NCBI RefSeq assembly: GCF_037975245.1
Contig: NC_092577.1
Span: 5,795,001 to 5,859,000, forward strand
Reading direction: 5' to 3'
From: Apostichopus japonicus
Taxonomy: Eukaryota; Echinodermata; Holothuroidea; Aspidochirotida; Stichopodidae
DNA: 64,000 bases
Positions 26,115-40,300 of this stretch are shown one piece after another. Position 1 is the first letter of the stretch, and each line of letters begins with the position of its first letter. Under the pieces are notes generated by a model that was given only the letters and a program-made list of their open reading frames with translations, had not been told where the DNA came from and ran no database searches. The translations under genes were made by a program, and so were the position numbers.

Positions 26115-26554
26115 CAATAAATAAATAAATTCTTAATATAGCGACAAATACCAAAAGGCAACTAGGCGCTTTACAAACCCTTAAAACAAAAAAAACACAA
26201 AAAAAACAGAAATCATGATTAAAAGTCTAGAAAACACATAAACAAAAATTAAGCAGTATGTAAAATACAAACACAAAAATCTAAAAACACGAGAAGACTA
26301 TAAACAGACCAAACCTATAAAAAACAAAACAAAGGATAAGCACATAAAATAGAGTTGTAAATCAGTTTGATATTTCATAGCAATATTGAAACATTGTCAA
26401 GTTTTCCTTCAAAGATTTCTTTGAAAAATGCTGAAAATAAAAGTTGTTGTCATCACTTGAAATCTGCATCATGCCTCTGGATTTGAAATTGATGTAACTT
26501 TTACAAATTTATCTACTGAGGCCTTTTTTTGCAACAGATTAAGCAGTTTTGCTT

Positions 26555-26593
<39 letters not shown>

Positions 26594-29500
26594 CCTCTCT
26601 AGGATATGAAGTAATGAAGCAATTTGTTATGTTTGATACAGTAATGGTACTGTATGCTAAGAAAAACAGAAAAATTAATACTGGATTTCTTGGGTTGATT
26701 TGAAATATCATGGGAAATGAATTAGTGTATGAATGTTATCAGCTGATCTATTACATATGGTGATGACGATCGCGCTGACTTTGCTCAGTGAGTTACTTCT
26801 AGCCTTAAGCTACGTACTGTACGTGATTTCTGCGATGGTTCGACCAGATTCCGCCAGCAAAAAAAAAAAAAACTTGAATATTCGTAAAGGTCGGGAGTCA
26901 AATTTTCTCAAAGCAAGGAGTAAATCTCCCAAACTTCACGCATGCTTTGAAGTTCTCTGTATAATTCCACTACATGGGCCGAGTTATGCACGAAAGTGTC
27001 TCTGAATACAAAATTGATACCTACTGTATCTCCTCGTTTCACTGTGGGAAATTTTGTTAAAGATTCTGCTAAGGATTAAATTTGCGATTGATAAAGTGGT
27101 TGCGATTTGATTTACAAATTTGGCAAGCATGGCAAACTACAGTGGGTAAAAGTGCATCAACTGTACTGTATGTATATACTTAGAGGTGTTTGTATCCAGT
27201 TACAAAGTATGTGAATTTAGGAGACACGCAAAATCAAAGTACTGTACCCCTAGTGTACCATACAGCGCACAGTATACAGTATAACATGTACTGTAGCAAC
27301 TGCAGAGTATCAATGGCTCACACAGGAGTGCTAATTATCGTAATTCGGCTTTCTTGAATGAAGTCCAAAGTTGTTGATCTAGGACTATTTAACCTTCAGG
27401 ACTCTACTTGATTATTCAATATTTTCTTACCCATAAATTTTACTCTGTTTCTTCTTTCGTTTCTTTTTTTCAGATTCAGAGCTATGGGCAGTAGAGGGGG
27501 TAAGACACCATTGACTTTCTTTCAATTAATCCAACTTGTAGTGTTCAAACAATGCTATCTTTTATTCCTTCTGGTATCATGTATTATGACACCCCTACTG
27601 TAGTAATACAATCAACCAATCAAATCTCTCACTTCCTCTCACTGAAGTATAGCATAACCCCATAGCAACTATTAGTCATGATAGTAATATTATAATAAGG
27701 GTCAGAGGTTATCACTTCTTGGACAGTTTATCTTTGTTTCTGTGGTCATTTGTATGCAATAGTACTAGTAGAGAGAACAAGCTGAATACTTTAGAGATCA
27801 TCATCAACTTATGTTGTGTCTTATTTTCATTATCCACAGAACATTATACAACTTTCCTTTTTCCAATTTTTCCATGGTTGATATATTGTACAGTCGTTAG
27901 ATCTGCGATATTCAAGAGAAAAATATGTAATCTTTAGGATGGTAGGATACCATGATCATGACATTTTGTTTAATATACGCATATAAATATATGCTTATGC
28001 GTATTTGCATATGCAGTAGGTTTATGCATATATTATCTATGTATATATGCATATGCGTACACAGTATGTATGCATATATGTAAATAAATGTGTTTGCAAA
28101 TGCAGAAATATATGCATCAATATATTCGCGATCGAGGTTGTATCAGTGTTGACTGGAGTCACCGTATCAATTAGAGTTAGAAATATTTATACAGGTAGTA
28201 ACTCACTCGGTCTTGACGTCAAAATAAACTGACTGTTTGCAACAACTGATTAATGGAGATAAACATATCGCAGAACATGATCATAATATTATTAGTGAGC
28301 ATTCCTGATACTTTATATTGTAAACTAAATTGTTACCTCAAATTTCAAGCTTGCCCTATAAGTAGCAGCTATCCTAAGGTAACATAAATACAGACATGTA
28401 TGCCCATAATCCTGTGCCTGAATACTGTCATAATGCCAGACCGAGAAACGATAACTAAATTAATAAAAAAAAATAGTAATCTCACATGGCTGAAACCTTA
28501 TCTGCCTCGAACCTCAGTCTCACACAGCTGGGCGGACCGTGCTGCCAATCTCTGCAAGCATTTGCCTAAAAGCTCATAAAAACCACTAAACAGTGTAACG
28601 TGTAACAATTATAATGTTTTTACTTGTGTGTCTTTTATGATCCAATCAACGCACAGTATTATTGAGCATGGCATTTGAGGTATTTTTATGGTATTTTTAT
28701 GGCACCAGCCAAATGTTTTTGACAGCAATTTTTATGTGAGATGGTTTGACAGATCATGATGGGGAATGGATTATGTCATCTATTTTATATACGAACACTG
28801 GTGGCATAGTGATTTGAATAAAATAGATAATTTTACCTATTTCATACCCCCCCTTACCCCATAACCTTCATCCCATATATCCCCTCTCCCATACCACCTC
28901 CACTCTGAAGTGAAAAGTGAAAAGGGAAGACCATGAAGACCGTGGAGTTTGATTAATTTTTTTTATACTGATGTAAAGGCATTGGATGGTTAGTTCTACC
29001 TATTACACCCCCTGCCCATCCCCACCCCCCCCCAATCTAAGAAGAGGACACACAATAGATTGAATCCTTAATTACTGTATGAAGCCTTTACAACACGTAC
29101 TGCAAATATAATATGTTTATCAATGCAATTGCCTAGTTTCACTTCATGCAAAATGACAGGGGAGAAGACTTCAAAAGTTAAAATAAACCTTCCTTACATT
29201 TTCATTTGGCAGTGGTTGGGGGGGGGAGGGGGGTGGCTTAGATTTCCAACTGAAATTTTTCATCGATATCACCTACGGCACTGGATGTAGTACTTAGCAT
29301 TTACTATGCATGTTAATCCACATGGACAGTTATATTGCACATTAAATCTCCTTCTAATACATTCTTATACATCACAAACCCAGAGATGTTGAACTTTGGC
29401 CTAACCCCAATCAAATAATACTTACCGTAGCATTTATTACATTCCCAGCTAACAGGTCAGGCCAGGTCAGGTTAGTAATCTTCCCTTGATCATAAGCCGC

Positions 29501-32500
29501 CATCACAGCACGTATCAATTTTCACATGTTTGTTACAGCTGTATGTTGACAATATTATTATATTTTGGCACTATAACACGACACTCTACCAAATCTAGGG
29601 AGAGTTGTAATCCATAAGCCCTTGCCGGTTTCTCCCAAATTTTTGGTCGCTTAATCGCCGTAAAAATAACTGCCGATTATTATAATTATTATGATGGTTA
29701 TTTATATCGATTTTCCCTTTCACAGGAAGAGTCGGCCTCCAGAATGCCAGCTGAATCAGACCAGCCCCGACCGACCAGTCAACAGCAAGAGGAGACGTTA
29801 ATGAAGGAAGAGCTATCTACCAAAACCCTCGGCAGGAAGACCAGCCAGGAGGAAAAAACAGACAAGGAGGAACAGGAAACTGCAGTGTAAGTGATTTATT
29901 AAATTATTTCATTCATTATTTATTTTATCCGATTGATTTAATAATTTAATATTTGATTTTTATATAGCGCTTTATACCAGCGATATGCCTCAAAGCACTT
30001 TACAGATGTTATATTACCCCCTGGTCAATAATAACCTGTCCCAGAGACAATCCCTCCAGTCGGCAGCAGTTATATACTGCACCCAATGACAGGTTACCTC
30101 ACAGGCACCCATTTAACTCCTGGGTGCAGAGAGGCAAGTGAGATAAAGCATCTTGCCCAAGGACACTAAGTAATAAACTAGGAAGGAATCGAACCAGCAA
30201 TCCTTGGATCACAAGTCCGATGTCTTAGCCAATTGGCCATTGCGCTCTCGATATAATTATGATTATAATTGTAATTGTAATTTACTGATTTATTTATTGA
30301 AGACTGGAAAATCGAGGTTAGGTGTTGCATAATTTGTCTCACCCTGCATGTTCGATAAACATCATCTTTGTAGTTTTCTTTTTTAAATCAAACTATCTTG
30401 TTTCAAAAGTTTTTTGGGTGATATATTTTTGATATAACAATGCTGATTGCAGTTATGCCATTTAGTAGTGCACAATATTTTGAGAAGAAAAGTAAGTACT
30501 ATAGTGGTATGGTATTTTTGATCAGTTTTGAAGCCAGCTGTTCCTGGTTTGTTTTTGATAGATTTTTCCCACAACAACAATCACAACAACAATCAGCCTT
30601 GAAGGTTAGTTGTTTTTATGATGCTAAGCAGTTTAGCAGAGCTCTAAGATGAAAGGCGTACTACATACACTGCTGCTCAGGTGGATATCCAATTTACAGT
30701 CTTAACTCATTTACAATTTTTCTTTACAATTTGGAATGACCATTCCAGATAGGAAACTCATTGATTTTACCTGGGATAAAAAAAAGAAGACTCATATCGC
30801 TTTAGGATTGAACCCACAACCTCCCAGATGCTAGGATTCATTGCTTTTAAATGCCCCTGCCGTTATCCACTCGACCGTAGCGCCATTATTACAATATGCA
30901 TGGATCTGCTTTGAGAGATATTGTTACTTCATATCTGATATGCATGGAATGTTGGTGAGATATTGTTACTTCATTTTTTTCATATGTCTATTTAGAGAAC
31001 AGAGGAAAGCTCGACCGGGACAGAAATCCAAAGAACACAAAAAGGAACTCGCCGAATTGGTCGCCAGTCAGCGGGAGGTGGAAACGTTGACTTTCTTGGA
31101 CACTGGAGAAGATGAAGGCGATGTCATTGATCCAGTGGTCGAAGAAGCTACAGATATATATGGTAGGTTAATTAGAAAAGATAAAAAAATGAAAAAAAAA
31201 AAAAAAAAAAAAAAAAATAAGAAAAAAGAGAAAAAAGATAAAACAAAGAAAAAAAACAAAGAAAAAACAAACGAAGAAAACAAAAAAGAGATAACAAAAT
31301 GAAAACAGAAGAAAAAAAATTATATTGAAAATTAAATCAGAGACTAAACATGAAAATTGACCTACTGGCAACTAGAAACATTCTTTTTATTTTTGTTCAT
31401 GTTGTCAGGTTAGTAGCAGGGACGTAGCCAGGGGGGGAGCAGGGGGAGCGACCGCTCCCCCCTTTTCAGTGTCGATTTTTTTTTTTTTTAAACTCGTTTT
31501 TTTAGCATGGTATTTTGTCAGTGCTCTTTTGATCTTGAATACTCGTCAGCTCCGTTAACTCGATTGTAATCGTAGTAACATTCACGCCTACTGATTCAAC
31601 TACTTACTTAGTTTGGCAGATGCAATTAGCTCAATTTAGCTTATAGCCAATTACAAGCCTACAGTTGGCCACTGCGTTATAAAATACATATTGCCTACCT
31701 AACCGCACTCTATGGAATGTCACGAACTGTATGCACAACAACGTCGACAACGTTGGTTCAATGAGTCGTCCTAAGTTGTTGCACGAACAGCATGTTATGA
31801 AGCTAAGCTAGCAATCGTACGTGATACTCACTTCCTATAAATAATTATTACACTGCTAATACACTGCGATAACAATATTTGTTTTTAGGCCACTGCATAT
31901 CTGGCTGTATTACAAAATATGAAAGTTTATATTGTCCATCAGTTAAGTTCGTCTAATGTATTAAAGTCCAGACATTGGACAATAAACAAGAATCATCCTA
32001 CTGGAAAACTTGTAAAAGAGCACTATGTTTGTCTTTCTGATATATTATGTAAAAGAACATGTAAAAGAATTTAAACAGGAAACAAAATCTGCTGATACTG
32101 ATATCATATGATCAGGGCGTAGCCAGTATGTAGCACGATAGTTTCATTCAACACTCTACCCGCCGAAAAAGACTATAGGATCCGATCTTGTCAGTTTTTT
32201 AACATGTAGTTAAGAACCCGTTTACGCAGATAATATTTCAGTTGAGAAAACACTTGAGAAATTTGCATCAGATGGCAATCGTCGGATAGCTCTCGTCTTC
32301 TCTTATTAGGCTAACTTAAACATTTACTAGCTACAGTTGTATCAAAGACATTTCTGGACTATCTTTGTATCTACAAGTATCAGAAGTTGAAAAGTAAGAC
32401 TACTCTGTACATGTACCATCAAGGGCGGCTGAACCGGGGGGCACAGGGGGCAAGTGCCCCCCCCCCACTTTTCCTCAGGTTAAAAATGTGCCCTTTTTCT

Positions 32501-35500
32501 ACATAAAACTTGTACTCTTGATCACCTTATTAGGTCAGCGATATTTCAGTAAGAGATCTAATCCTGATTTAGAACTATCAGGGGCGTAGCCAGTATGTAG
32601 CACTGTAGGCCTGGGCCTATACTTTTTTTGGCCAAGTTATCTTTTTTATTAAAAGACCCATAATTCGAATCCATAAGCTTGCTGGACGAGTTGAAGAGTC
32701 TAGACAGGAAAAACTATTGAAATGAACGTAGCAAGATTATGGCTAAATTAGGTGACCTATTCTTCTGTCATCTAGGCTGTCATTCATATCGCGTGCCGTT
32801 TCATTCAATACTCTACCCGCCGAAAAAGACAAGTATACGATCTTGTCAGTTTTTTAACATCTACCTAAGAACCTGTTTACGCAGATAAAATTTCAGTTGA
32901 GAACATTCCACAGTTAAATAAGCCTATCGTTGATTAACAGACTTTATATGTATAGAGCTGCAGCACTTTGTTGCCTGTTGTTGTCACGATCGGCATTCCA
33001 AGTTCCAAAACAGCCTTTTCGATAAACATTTACTAGCTATAGTTGTATCAAAGACAATACTGGCTATGGTTGTATCAAAGACATTTCTGGCCTATCTTTG
33101 TATCTACAAGTATCAGAAGTTGAAAAGTAAGACTACTAAGACGGGGGGGGGGGGGGGGGGGGTTGATGGAGTGATGTGTATACGCAAATAAGATAATACA
33201 ATAAGATTTATAAAGGGTACTAAATATCAGGCTGCATCAGTCCAATCGAATTTCTGCAAAGTGCCCTTTGACGTCGGTGCCCCCCCCCCCCCAGATTAAA
33301 AGTGCTTCCGCCGCCCTTGTGTTACTTGCTAATTTTAATACATTATGTATTATTGAATTACGTACTATTTTAACTCGTTTGTTTTTTGGGTTTAAAAGTG
33401 ATATTGAATGAGGTGTCTCAAGTTAGCAAGAGGCCAGGGAACCAGAATGAACACTAGGGAAGGGCCGTTTCCGGCCATCTGGGGGGTTTGTAAACCCCAA
33501 AATTTTCTTGTACGCTCCACGCCAACCGATGGTGGCGCTCCGCTCAGATAGTCATGCCTACAACTTTGAAAATCCATATCAATCGCAAAAAGTGCTCCCC
33601 CCCTTTCAAATTCCTGGCTACGTCGCTGGTTAGTAGTGATGTGAACTTAGTAAGGCATGTTTCCTTGTGACAGATCTCCTCTCAGCGTCAGAGGGGTCTT
33701 TGCCTCGACATGTGCAGATTGGAGTGTGATTTACCAAAATATATTGGTTACACACTTTTGCTGTTCATATGCTAATTCATGTTACTGAGATACAGTATTT
33801 AATGTGATACCAAAGATAACTGTAGCACATTTTTTTGTTTTAAGCATTGTTTCTTTTATACAGTTGATCACTTTCACTGAATCCATTTCAAGTTTTACTC
33901 TTTGCCCAATTTTTGTTGTTGAATAATTCAAATTCCATTGAAACCATCTTGGACATCCCTAAAGTCAGTGGCATAGCATAGCGCAAGAAAAAGAAGTTTA
34001 ATCCTTGCAAAGGTTACAACCTACCAGTACTGTACTTTGACGTATATTTTGGGTACAGAAGCTACTTTTCATAGGTATTGGTTATTGTTCAGTTATCACA
34101 ATTATAATTCTTTTGTTTCATCTCTCTGTTTAAAAAATTATTTTCCTGATACACATTGTCATCCTAAAATCCTGATTTTGTATCAAAAAAAGAGAATAAA
34201 AACTGATTTTAGAATTTGACTGTTTGAAGTATTAAGCAGGTCTGTAGGTGATGTGATGGTCTCCTTTAATGACTGTGTCTGTTCTTGTCGAGAGGTTTAA
34301 TCCCTCTACCTGCACAGCTGCACTCCAGTATATGTATGTCAAGATAAGTTGCTACGGAGTCCTTTTTGTAATGTTTGTTGTCCTCACTGCCTGACATCTC
34401 ATGAAACCAGCAGTAGAGCTTAGAGAATATGCATGAGCAGCACAATGGGATAGAATTTACCCAGCGGAATCTGTCGGGTGGTGGTTTTGACATGCTCCCT
34501 TAGTAGATGTTTCTTGCCACTATGTGTGTATACTGAGGCAGGTATGGCCGATTGTGTTACTGTATGAGTATGTATGTATGTATGTATGTTTAGTATGTAT
34601 TTTAGATCCTCCTGCACGCAGGAACTCGCAAGAAGTCATCATTGGCTTATCAAAGCCGCAAGCTGACCGAAGTCAGTCTCTTAGATTCATATTTAACGTC
34701 CATGATTATGAATTGTCAATTGTCAAGAACTCTGTAACTGGACGACATACATTAATCTTGGAGTGACTCGAACTTTGGACCTTATGATTGAAAGGCACCA
34801 GTGTTAACCACTGAGCAATAGTAACACTCCTAAAAACTGGTAGTATGAGAATGTCTGGTCATATGTTACTGCCTAACAAACTTCCATTCAAATATTTGAA
34901 TCTGCCTCGCTCACTCACTCCCTCACTTAGCTATCTCCTCACAATGTCTCACTAGTTCTTACTCTTTCATATCAAGAGTACGGTGGTCATCTGGTCACCT
35001 TTTAGCGCCCGCACTCATTCTGCACTACTGCCTTTGGGATTCGTAGCTTTGAAACTGGTTATCAAATTTTTGGGAACTTGAGATCTTTAAAAAGTTTTCC
35101 CCAATTATGGAAAATTTTCAACTACTTCCAAATGGTTCAATTGATTTTTCAGTTGTACTTGATGGTCTCTTCTCGCATAAAACCCCTTGAACTGGGCATG
35201 AACGGAACCCTTTTGGGTTTCCCAAAAGGGAAAACTCTGGAGTCACTCTTACCTTGCAAAATTGTGAGGGGGACCCCAGGTTGCAAAGTGGGCAATGACT
35301 ATAACATGGATTGCAAACCCGGTAGTGACTATTACAGTTAGCTTAGTCCAACACGGCAGCATGCAGAAACGTTGTACTCAAAGCCAAAGTGAATTTATCA
35401 GGTCACACATCCATAGTCTATGCATGCTAAGTTCTTCAATACCGCCCTCATTACCTTTCGGGATACATTTCATACTGTGAAGTTTGATTTTTTTTTTGGT

Positions 35501-37220
35501 CCGTCTTTCTTCCTCACAGAGGATGCTGATGAACTCATGGATGAAGGACTTGGCAATGTCAAATCATCAGGTCAAAAGGTCAAGAAAAAGGTCAGTATAA
35601 AAGGAAGCAAAAAAAAAAAAACAAATACTATGTTATCCTACTGAATCCAAGTCTGGTTGAGAAGATCAGTCAACAGACAGTTTCAATGATGGGAAGACCA
35701 CAGTTTTGAAGTGTAAAACCTTGAACTGGACTAATTACAATATTGATGTCCCAAACCTTGGACTGGATCTAACTAAATGTAGAGGTTTCAAACCCTTAGA
35801 CTGGACCATAATATTGATATGCCAAACCTTAGACTGGATCATACTAAATTTAGAAGTTACAAACCTTTAGACTGGACCATAATATTGACATGCCAAACCT
35901 TGGACTGGATCTAAGTTAATGTTGAAGTTAAAAACATTTAGACTGGACCATAATATTGATGTGCCACACCTTAGACTGGATCTAACTAAATGTAGAAGTT
36001 ACAAACCTTTAGACTTGACCATAATCTTGCTGTGCCAAACCTTGATCTTACTAAATGTAGAAGTTACAAACCTTTAGACTGGACCATAATATTGACATGC
36101 CAAACCTTGGACTGGATCTAAGTTAATGTTGAAGTTAAAAACATTTAGACTGGACCATAATATTGATGTGCCACACCTTAGACTGGATCTAACTAAATGT
36201 AGAAGTTACAAACCTTTAGACTTGACCATAATCTTGCTGTGCCAAACCTTGATCTTACTAAATGTAGAAGTTACAAACCTTAAGACTGGACCATAATGTT
36301 GATATGCCAAACCTTGGACTTGATCTAACTAAATGTTGAAGTCATAAACTTTAGACTGGACCTTTGATAGATGATTTATTCAGCCACATGCATAAAAATA
36401 CAATGGAAATTTTAAACTGATGTGCCAAACCTTGTACTAGATCTAACTAAATGTGGAAGTTGTGAACCATAGGTTGGACCACACTAGTGCCAAAGGCTGG
36501 ACTGGACTACAAATAGTGTAAAATTTTGTGAATTTGCATAAAAATGCATGAACCGATGTAGTGTGCATGTATAAAATTATAAAATGGACTAATCTAAATG
36601 GTAAATAATATTTCAGTATTGAAATATCAAAGACCAGATTATGCATTTGATATGAACATAATGTTAGTTCTATTTTCTTTTACCTTCACGCTAACCTAAT
36701 TCTAAGGATCGGTCTTTATTGTGGATGGTTTATGTTAATCTGCCTTTTAATATTTTTGCTCATTTTACAGAAAATGTCAAAGGGACCAGATGTTAAAGTC
36801 ACTATGTGCAACACTTGTGCAAGGTATGTTAACCTCCCAATCACCTGTAGCCTAGTTGGAATGTTATTTTTTCTTCATTTTCTGATTTTGGTAAGAATTG
36901 TATGTTTGGTTTATAAATATGTAACATTTAGGGGGCCTGATATTTTAGTCATAACAAGGGTCTTATTCAAAGTCGTGCTAAAGATATATAGATATATGTA
37001 TAAACACACATTGAGATCTTTTCACTGCGGCGACAATCAGGCAACTGAATCTTGCAATGATGATTATTTCCTTTAGGCGCTGTCAGGGAGGCTTCTTTGT
37101 GTGCGTGAAACTCTGAGTTGCAACGCAATGGAATAGCGTGATTAAACATATATCTATATAGCTATGCACCAGTTGTATTGAGCACTATACTGCTATTACT
37201 GAACTTTATACTACTGTATA

Positions 37221-37302
<82 letters not shown>

Positions 37303-40300
37303 TTTCTCTTCATTTCAATTCTTAATACATACCTCAGAAATATTTCTTTGTCTCAGAAGTTGGATTTGTTTTCCTTTCCTGAGAATACTCAGCTCTCCAA
37401 ATTAACACTGGTGTGACTCTCTTCATTCGCCTAGCTACCATTTCGACACCACAAGAGATTTCCACCATCCTCTGTTCTGTTTTAATTTTTCTACCATGAC
37501 CAAAAATTTATATGTTAAAAATGGTTTTAATATCGGCCAAATTTCTACATAAACACAGAGAAATGTAGCATTAACTTTACACATTTTATATTTATTTTTT
37601 GATTAACAAATTATAGAACATTACTATTAATGCCTCCCCAGACCCCCCCCCCCCCCTTTAAAAAGAAATTAAAAATATGGAAAGTCATGGAAATTTATCT
37701 TCTGCATAAAATAAACTAAAACACAAATGCAATATTTCATTATTGTTAATCAAACTGTAGATATAAATTTGTCCCCCAAATTATTTCCCCCTAACTCGTG
37801 CTCACTTTTAAAAATTTACAAAAAAGTAATGATAAGATGATTGGAAAAAACGATGACTTTACTAATGAAAATTGTAGACGATAGATTTATCCCTCATCAA
37901 CCTCTGATTTCTACTCCTAATTAATAATATTAATAATATTGAGGGATTTATAAAGATCAAAATAAAATAAAACTGTTAGCAAACTGCTTATCCACTAGAG
38001 AGCCTTTGTAAGGGAATGTGTAAAAGTAAGTCGGCCTGACGTTTTGCAGCAGTTAGGCAGCACCCAATTGACAGTTTATCTCACAGGGCCCCATTTATAC
38101 ACCTGGTTGAAGAGTGGTAATGGAGACAAATTGTCTTGCTTAAGGTTAAGGACACAATGTAATGATCAGGCCAGGACTCGAACCTGCAAACCTTAGATCA
38201 CAAGTCCACTGCCTTAACCACATGACCACAACGCTCTCTAACTAACCATCAATGACGAGCAATGACCGGTAATGGAGGAATGTGGACATACAGTATGCCT
38301 AAACTCAGATAATATGTATGTTGTATGTACTTTTAGATCCTCCTGCAAGCAGGAACTCGCAAAGAAGCCTCATAGGCTTATCAAAGCCGCAAGATGACCG
38401 AAGTCAGTCTCTCAGATTCATATTTAACGTCCATGATTATAAATTGTCAACAACTCTGTAACTGGACGACATGCATTAATCTTGGAGTGACTCGAACTTG
38501 GGACCTTATGATTGAAGGGCACCGGCGTTAACCACTGAGCTAAACACTCCTAAATGAATTAATAAATAATGAATTACGTTTAAATATATTTTTACTTTCA
38601 GGGTCATCAAGGGTGATGGGAGCAGTGATGTGCGTAGTTTTGGAGGTTTTACCAGTATTGAGAGTAGCAGTGGTGGCAGTGGCTTTGGAGCAGCACCTGG
38701 AAGTCAACGTGGCGGTGGGGGCGGAGGCCTGATGAGCGACGATGACTTTGAAAGTGCTTCACAGGTTTCTGGGCCGGTAAGAAACTTCACTAATACCCTA
38801 AGAATTAAACTCTTTGTCATCTTCCAAAACAGTCAGCGAGAACCTCCCAAGAGCAGGTCGCTTACTTGGAATACCCATGTGAACAATATGGCATCAAAAG
38901 CTAAACAGAGATTATATTGTATTCGTAGGCTCGCTGGCTTTGGCTTAGATTTTGATAAACTCAGCTTTGGCTTTTTCAGACAATGGTGTTGTCTTTCCTT
39001 GTGCACTGTGGCCCAGTTTTGTTATTATCCTGTTCTAAAGGACAATTAGACTACTTCAATAAATCCATCAAGTTGTATTCTACCATCACGGATGATTTTA
39101 TTGATGGTGTAATATGTCAGTGTGCTTCTTCTATAGTCGAGGATTCCGATCACCCTCTCTTTGATTTTTACATGAAACCACGTAGATTTTACACGATCCC
39201 ACGTATGCGGACAGAACGGTTTAGGCGATCATTTTTACCTAGAAGTATTAAGACTTTGAATGGTATGATACATAGATAACTTTTTTTAACCTATTTTTGA
39301 GATGCTGTAGTCCATTTTATTATATTGTCATTTTATGATGAATATCAATAAATTTTACTTTACTTTAACAGCATTGCTTTATCAGTTTGACTCCATAATT
39401 TATGTCTCTAACCAGTATTGATTGTTTTTCATCATTTCTTTTTTACAGAGGCAACCTGTTTGGGAATCAGAAGGTAAGTCAATTCTAAAATCTATCCATT
39501 TTACTCATTACCAAATATTTTTGAAATGATAGCAATTCCTCAGTGGTGTGACAACTGTTGAGAATGCTTGTTGTTGTCATGGTAGGTTTCTTGATTATTC
39601 ATAGAGGTGACTAATACCTGAGAATAATAAAGCCAAATGTAGCATGAAACTTAAAAGGGAATAGGATTGTAGAAATAGGTAAATGACACCGAAAGGGAGT
39701 AAACGCCGTATAAATTGGTAAATGAAACTAGTAGGCAATAAACGCTGGATTACTAGTTATATGAATCTGGAAGGGAGTAAACACCATATAAATAGGTAGA
39801 TGAAACCGGTAGGGAATAAACGCTGTATAACTAGGTGAATGAACCAGATGGGAATCAATGCCGTATAAATAGGTAAATGAAACGGGAAGGGAGTAAATGC
39901 TATATAAAGAGGTAAATGATACCGGAAAGGAATAAACACTATACATAGGTAAATGAAACCGGAATAGAGGAAACACCATATAAAGAGGTAAATGAAACCA
40001 GTAGGGAGGTAATGCCGTATAAATTTGGAAATGAAGCCGGTAGGGAGTAAATGAGGTATAAATAGGTAAATGAAACCGTGAAACCAATGGGCATACAACA
40101 ACATTAGCATGACATTTGAAGCTCAAGAAGTTGCTACTTCAACCAATACTCATAGAAGCTTGGTCAGAAGTTTTAGTTAAAAGTCTGTTGTTCTAGTTAT
40201 CGATGAAATTCAGAGAAAAGTGCAAACCAGAGCAGTAAAAGTGACTAAAATTTCTGATTTTTTTCTGATTTTTTCTATTAGCAAAACCGTTGTTACAGAT

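Larger units (their letters stand above)
24073..27473 (+). other. Intron 5 of the C8orf34 orthologue
   Basis: It carries the foldback element (24150-24345), U2-headed SINE copy 2, a three-copy 180-bp tandem array, an AAT microsatellite and a 37-nt T run (26557-26593). No coding exon is seen. Confidence 0.6.
29887..30995 (+). other. Intron 7 of the C8orf34 orthologue
   Basis: It contains a minus-strand tRNA-derived SINE (29955-30250) and a tRNA-like fragment (30810-30893). No coding exon. Confidence 0.55.
31163..35519 (+). other. Intron 8 of the C8orf34 orthologue
   Basis: It holds an A-rich tract (31186-31318), nested hAT-like elements (31417-33628) and a tRNA-derived SINE (34561-34832). 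No coding exon. The Lys-rich open frame continuing exon 8 is intron read-through across poly-A. Confidence 0.6.
36824..38601 (+). other. Intron 10 of the C8orf34 orthologue
   Basis: It contains a long (TA)n microsatellite, a foldback fragment joined to a family B SINE (37962-38245) and a family A SINE (38313-38552). No coding exon. Confidence 0.6.

Noticed and set aside
25618-26124. A 168-residue ORF ending in poly-Asn
   Set aside because: The poly-Asn comes from an AAT microsatellite, and the rest lacks recognisable protein features or splice support.
30810-30893. A functional tRNA-Leu or tRNA-Ser gene
   Set aside because: A- and B-box-like segments are present, but the acceptor stem does not pair and the anticodon arm is not convincing. 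Recorded as a tRNA-like fragment.
31163-31302. Lys-rich coding extension of C8orf34 exon 8
   Set aside because: It is read-through past a good GTAGGT donor into an intronic A-rich tract. The next exon joins in phase 1 at 35520.
38777-39049. Coding extension of C8orf34 exon 11
   Set aside because: Read-through past a GTAAGA donor into a truncated non-LTR retrotransposon.
39728-40126. A 132-residue minus-strand repeat protein
   Set aside because: Explained by the 39-bp tandem array. No splice sites, start context or homology.
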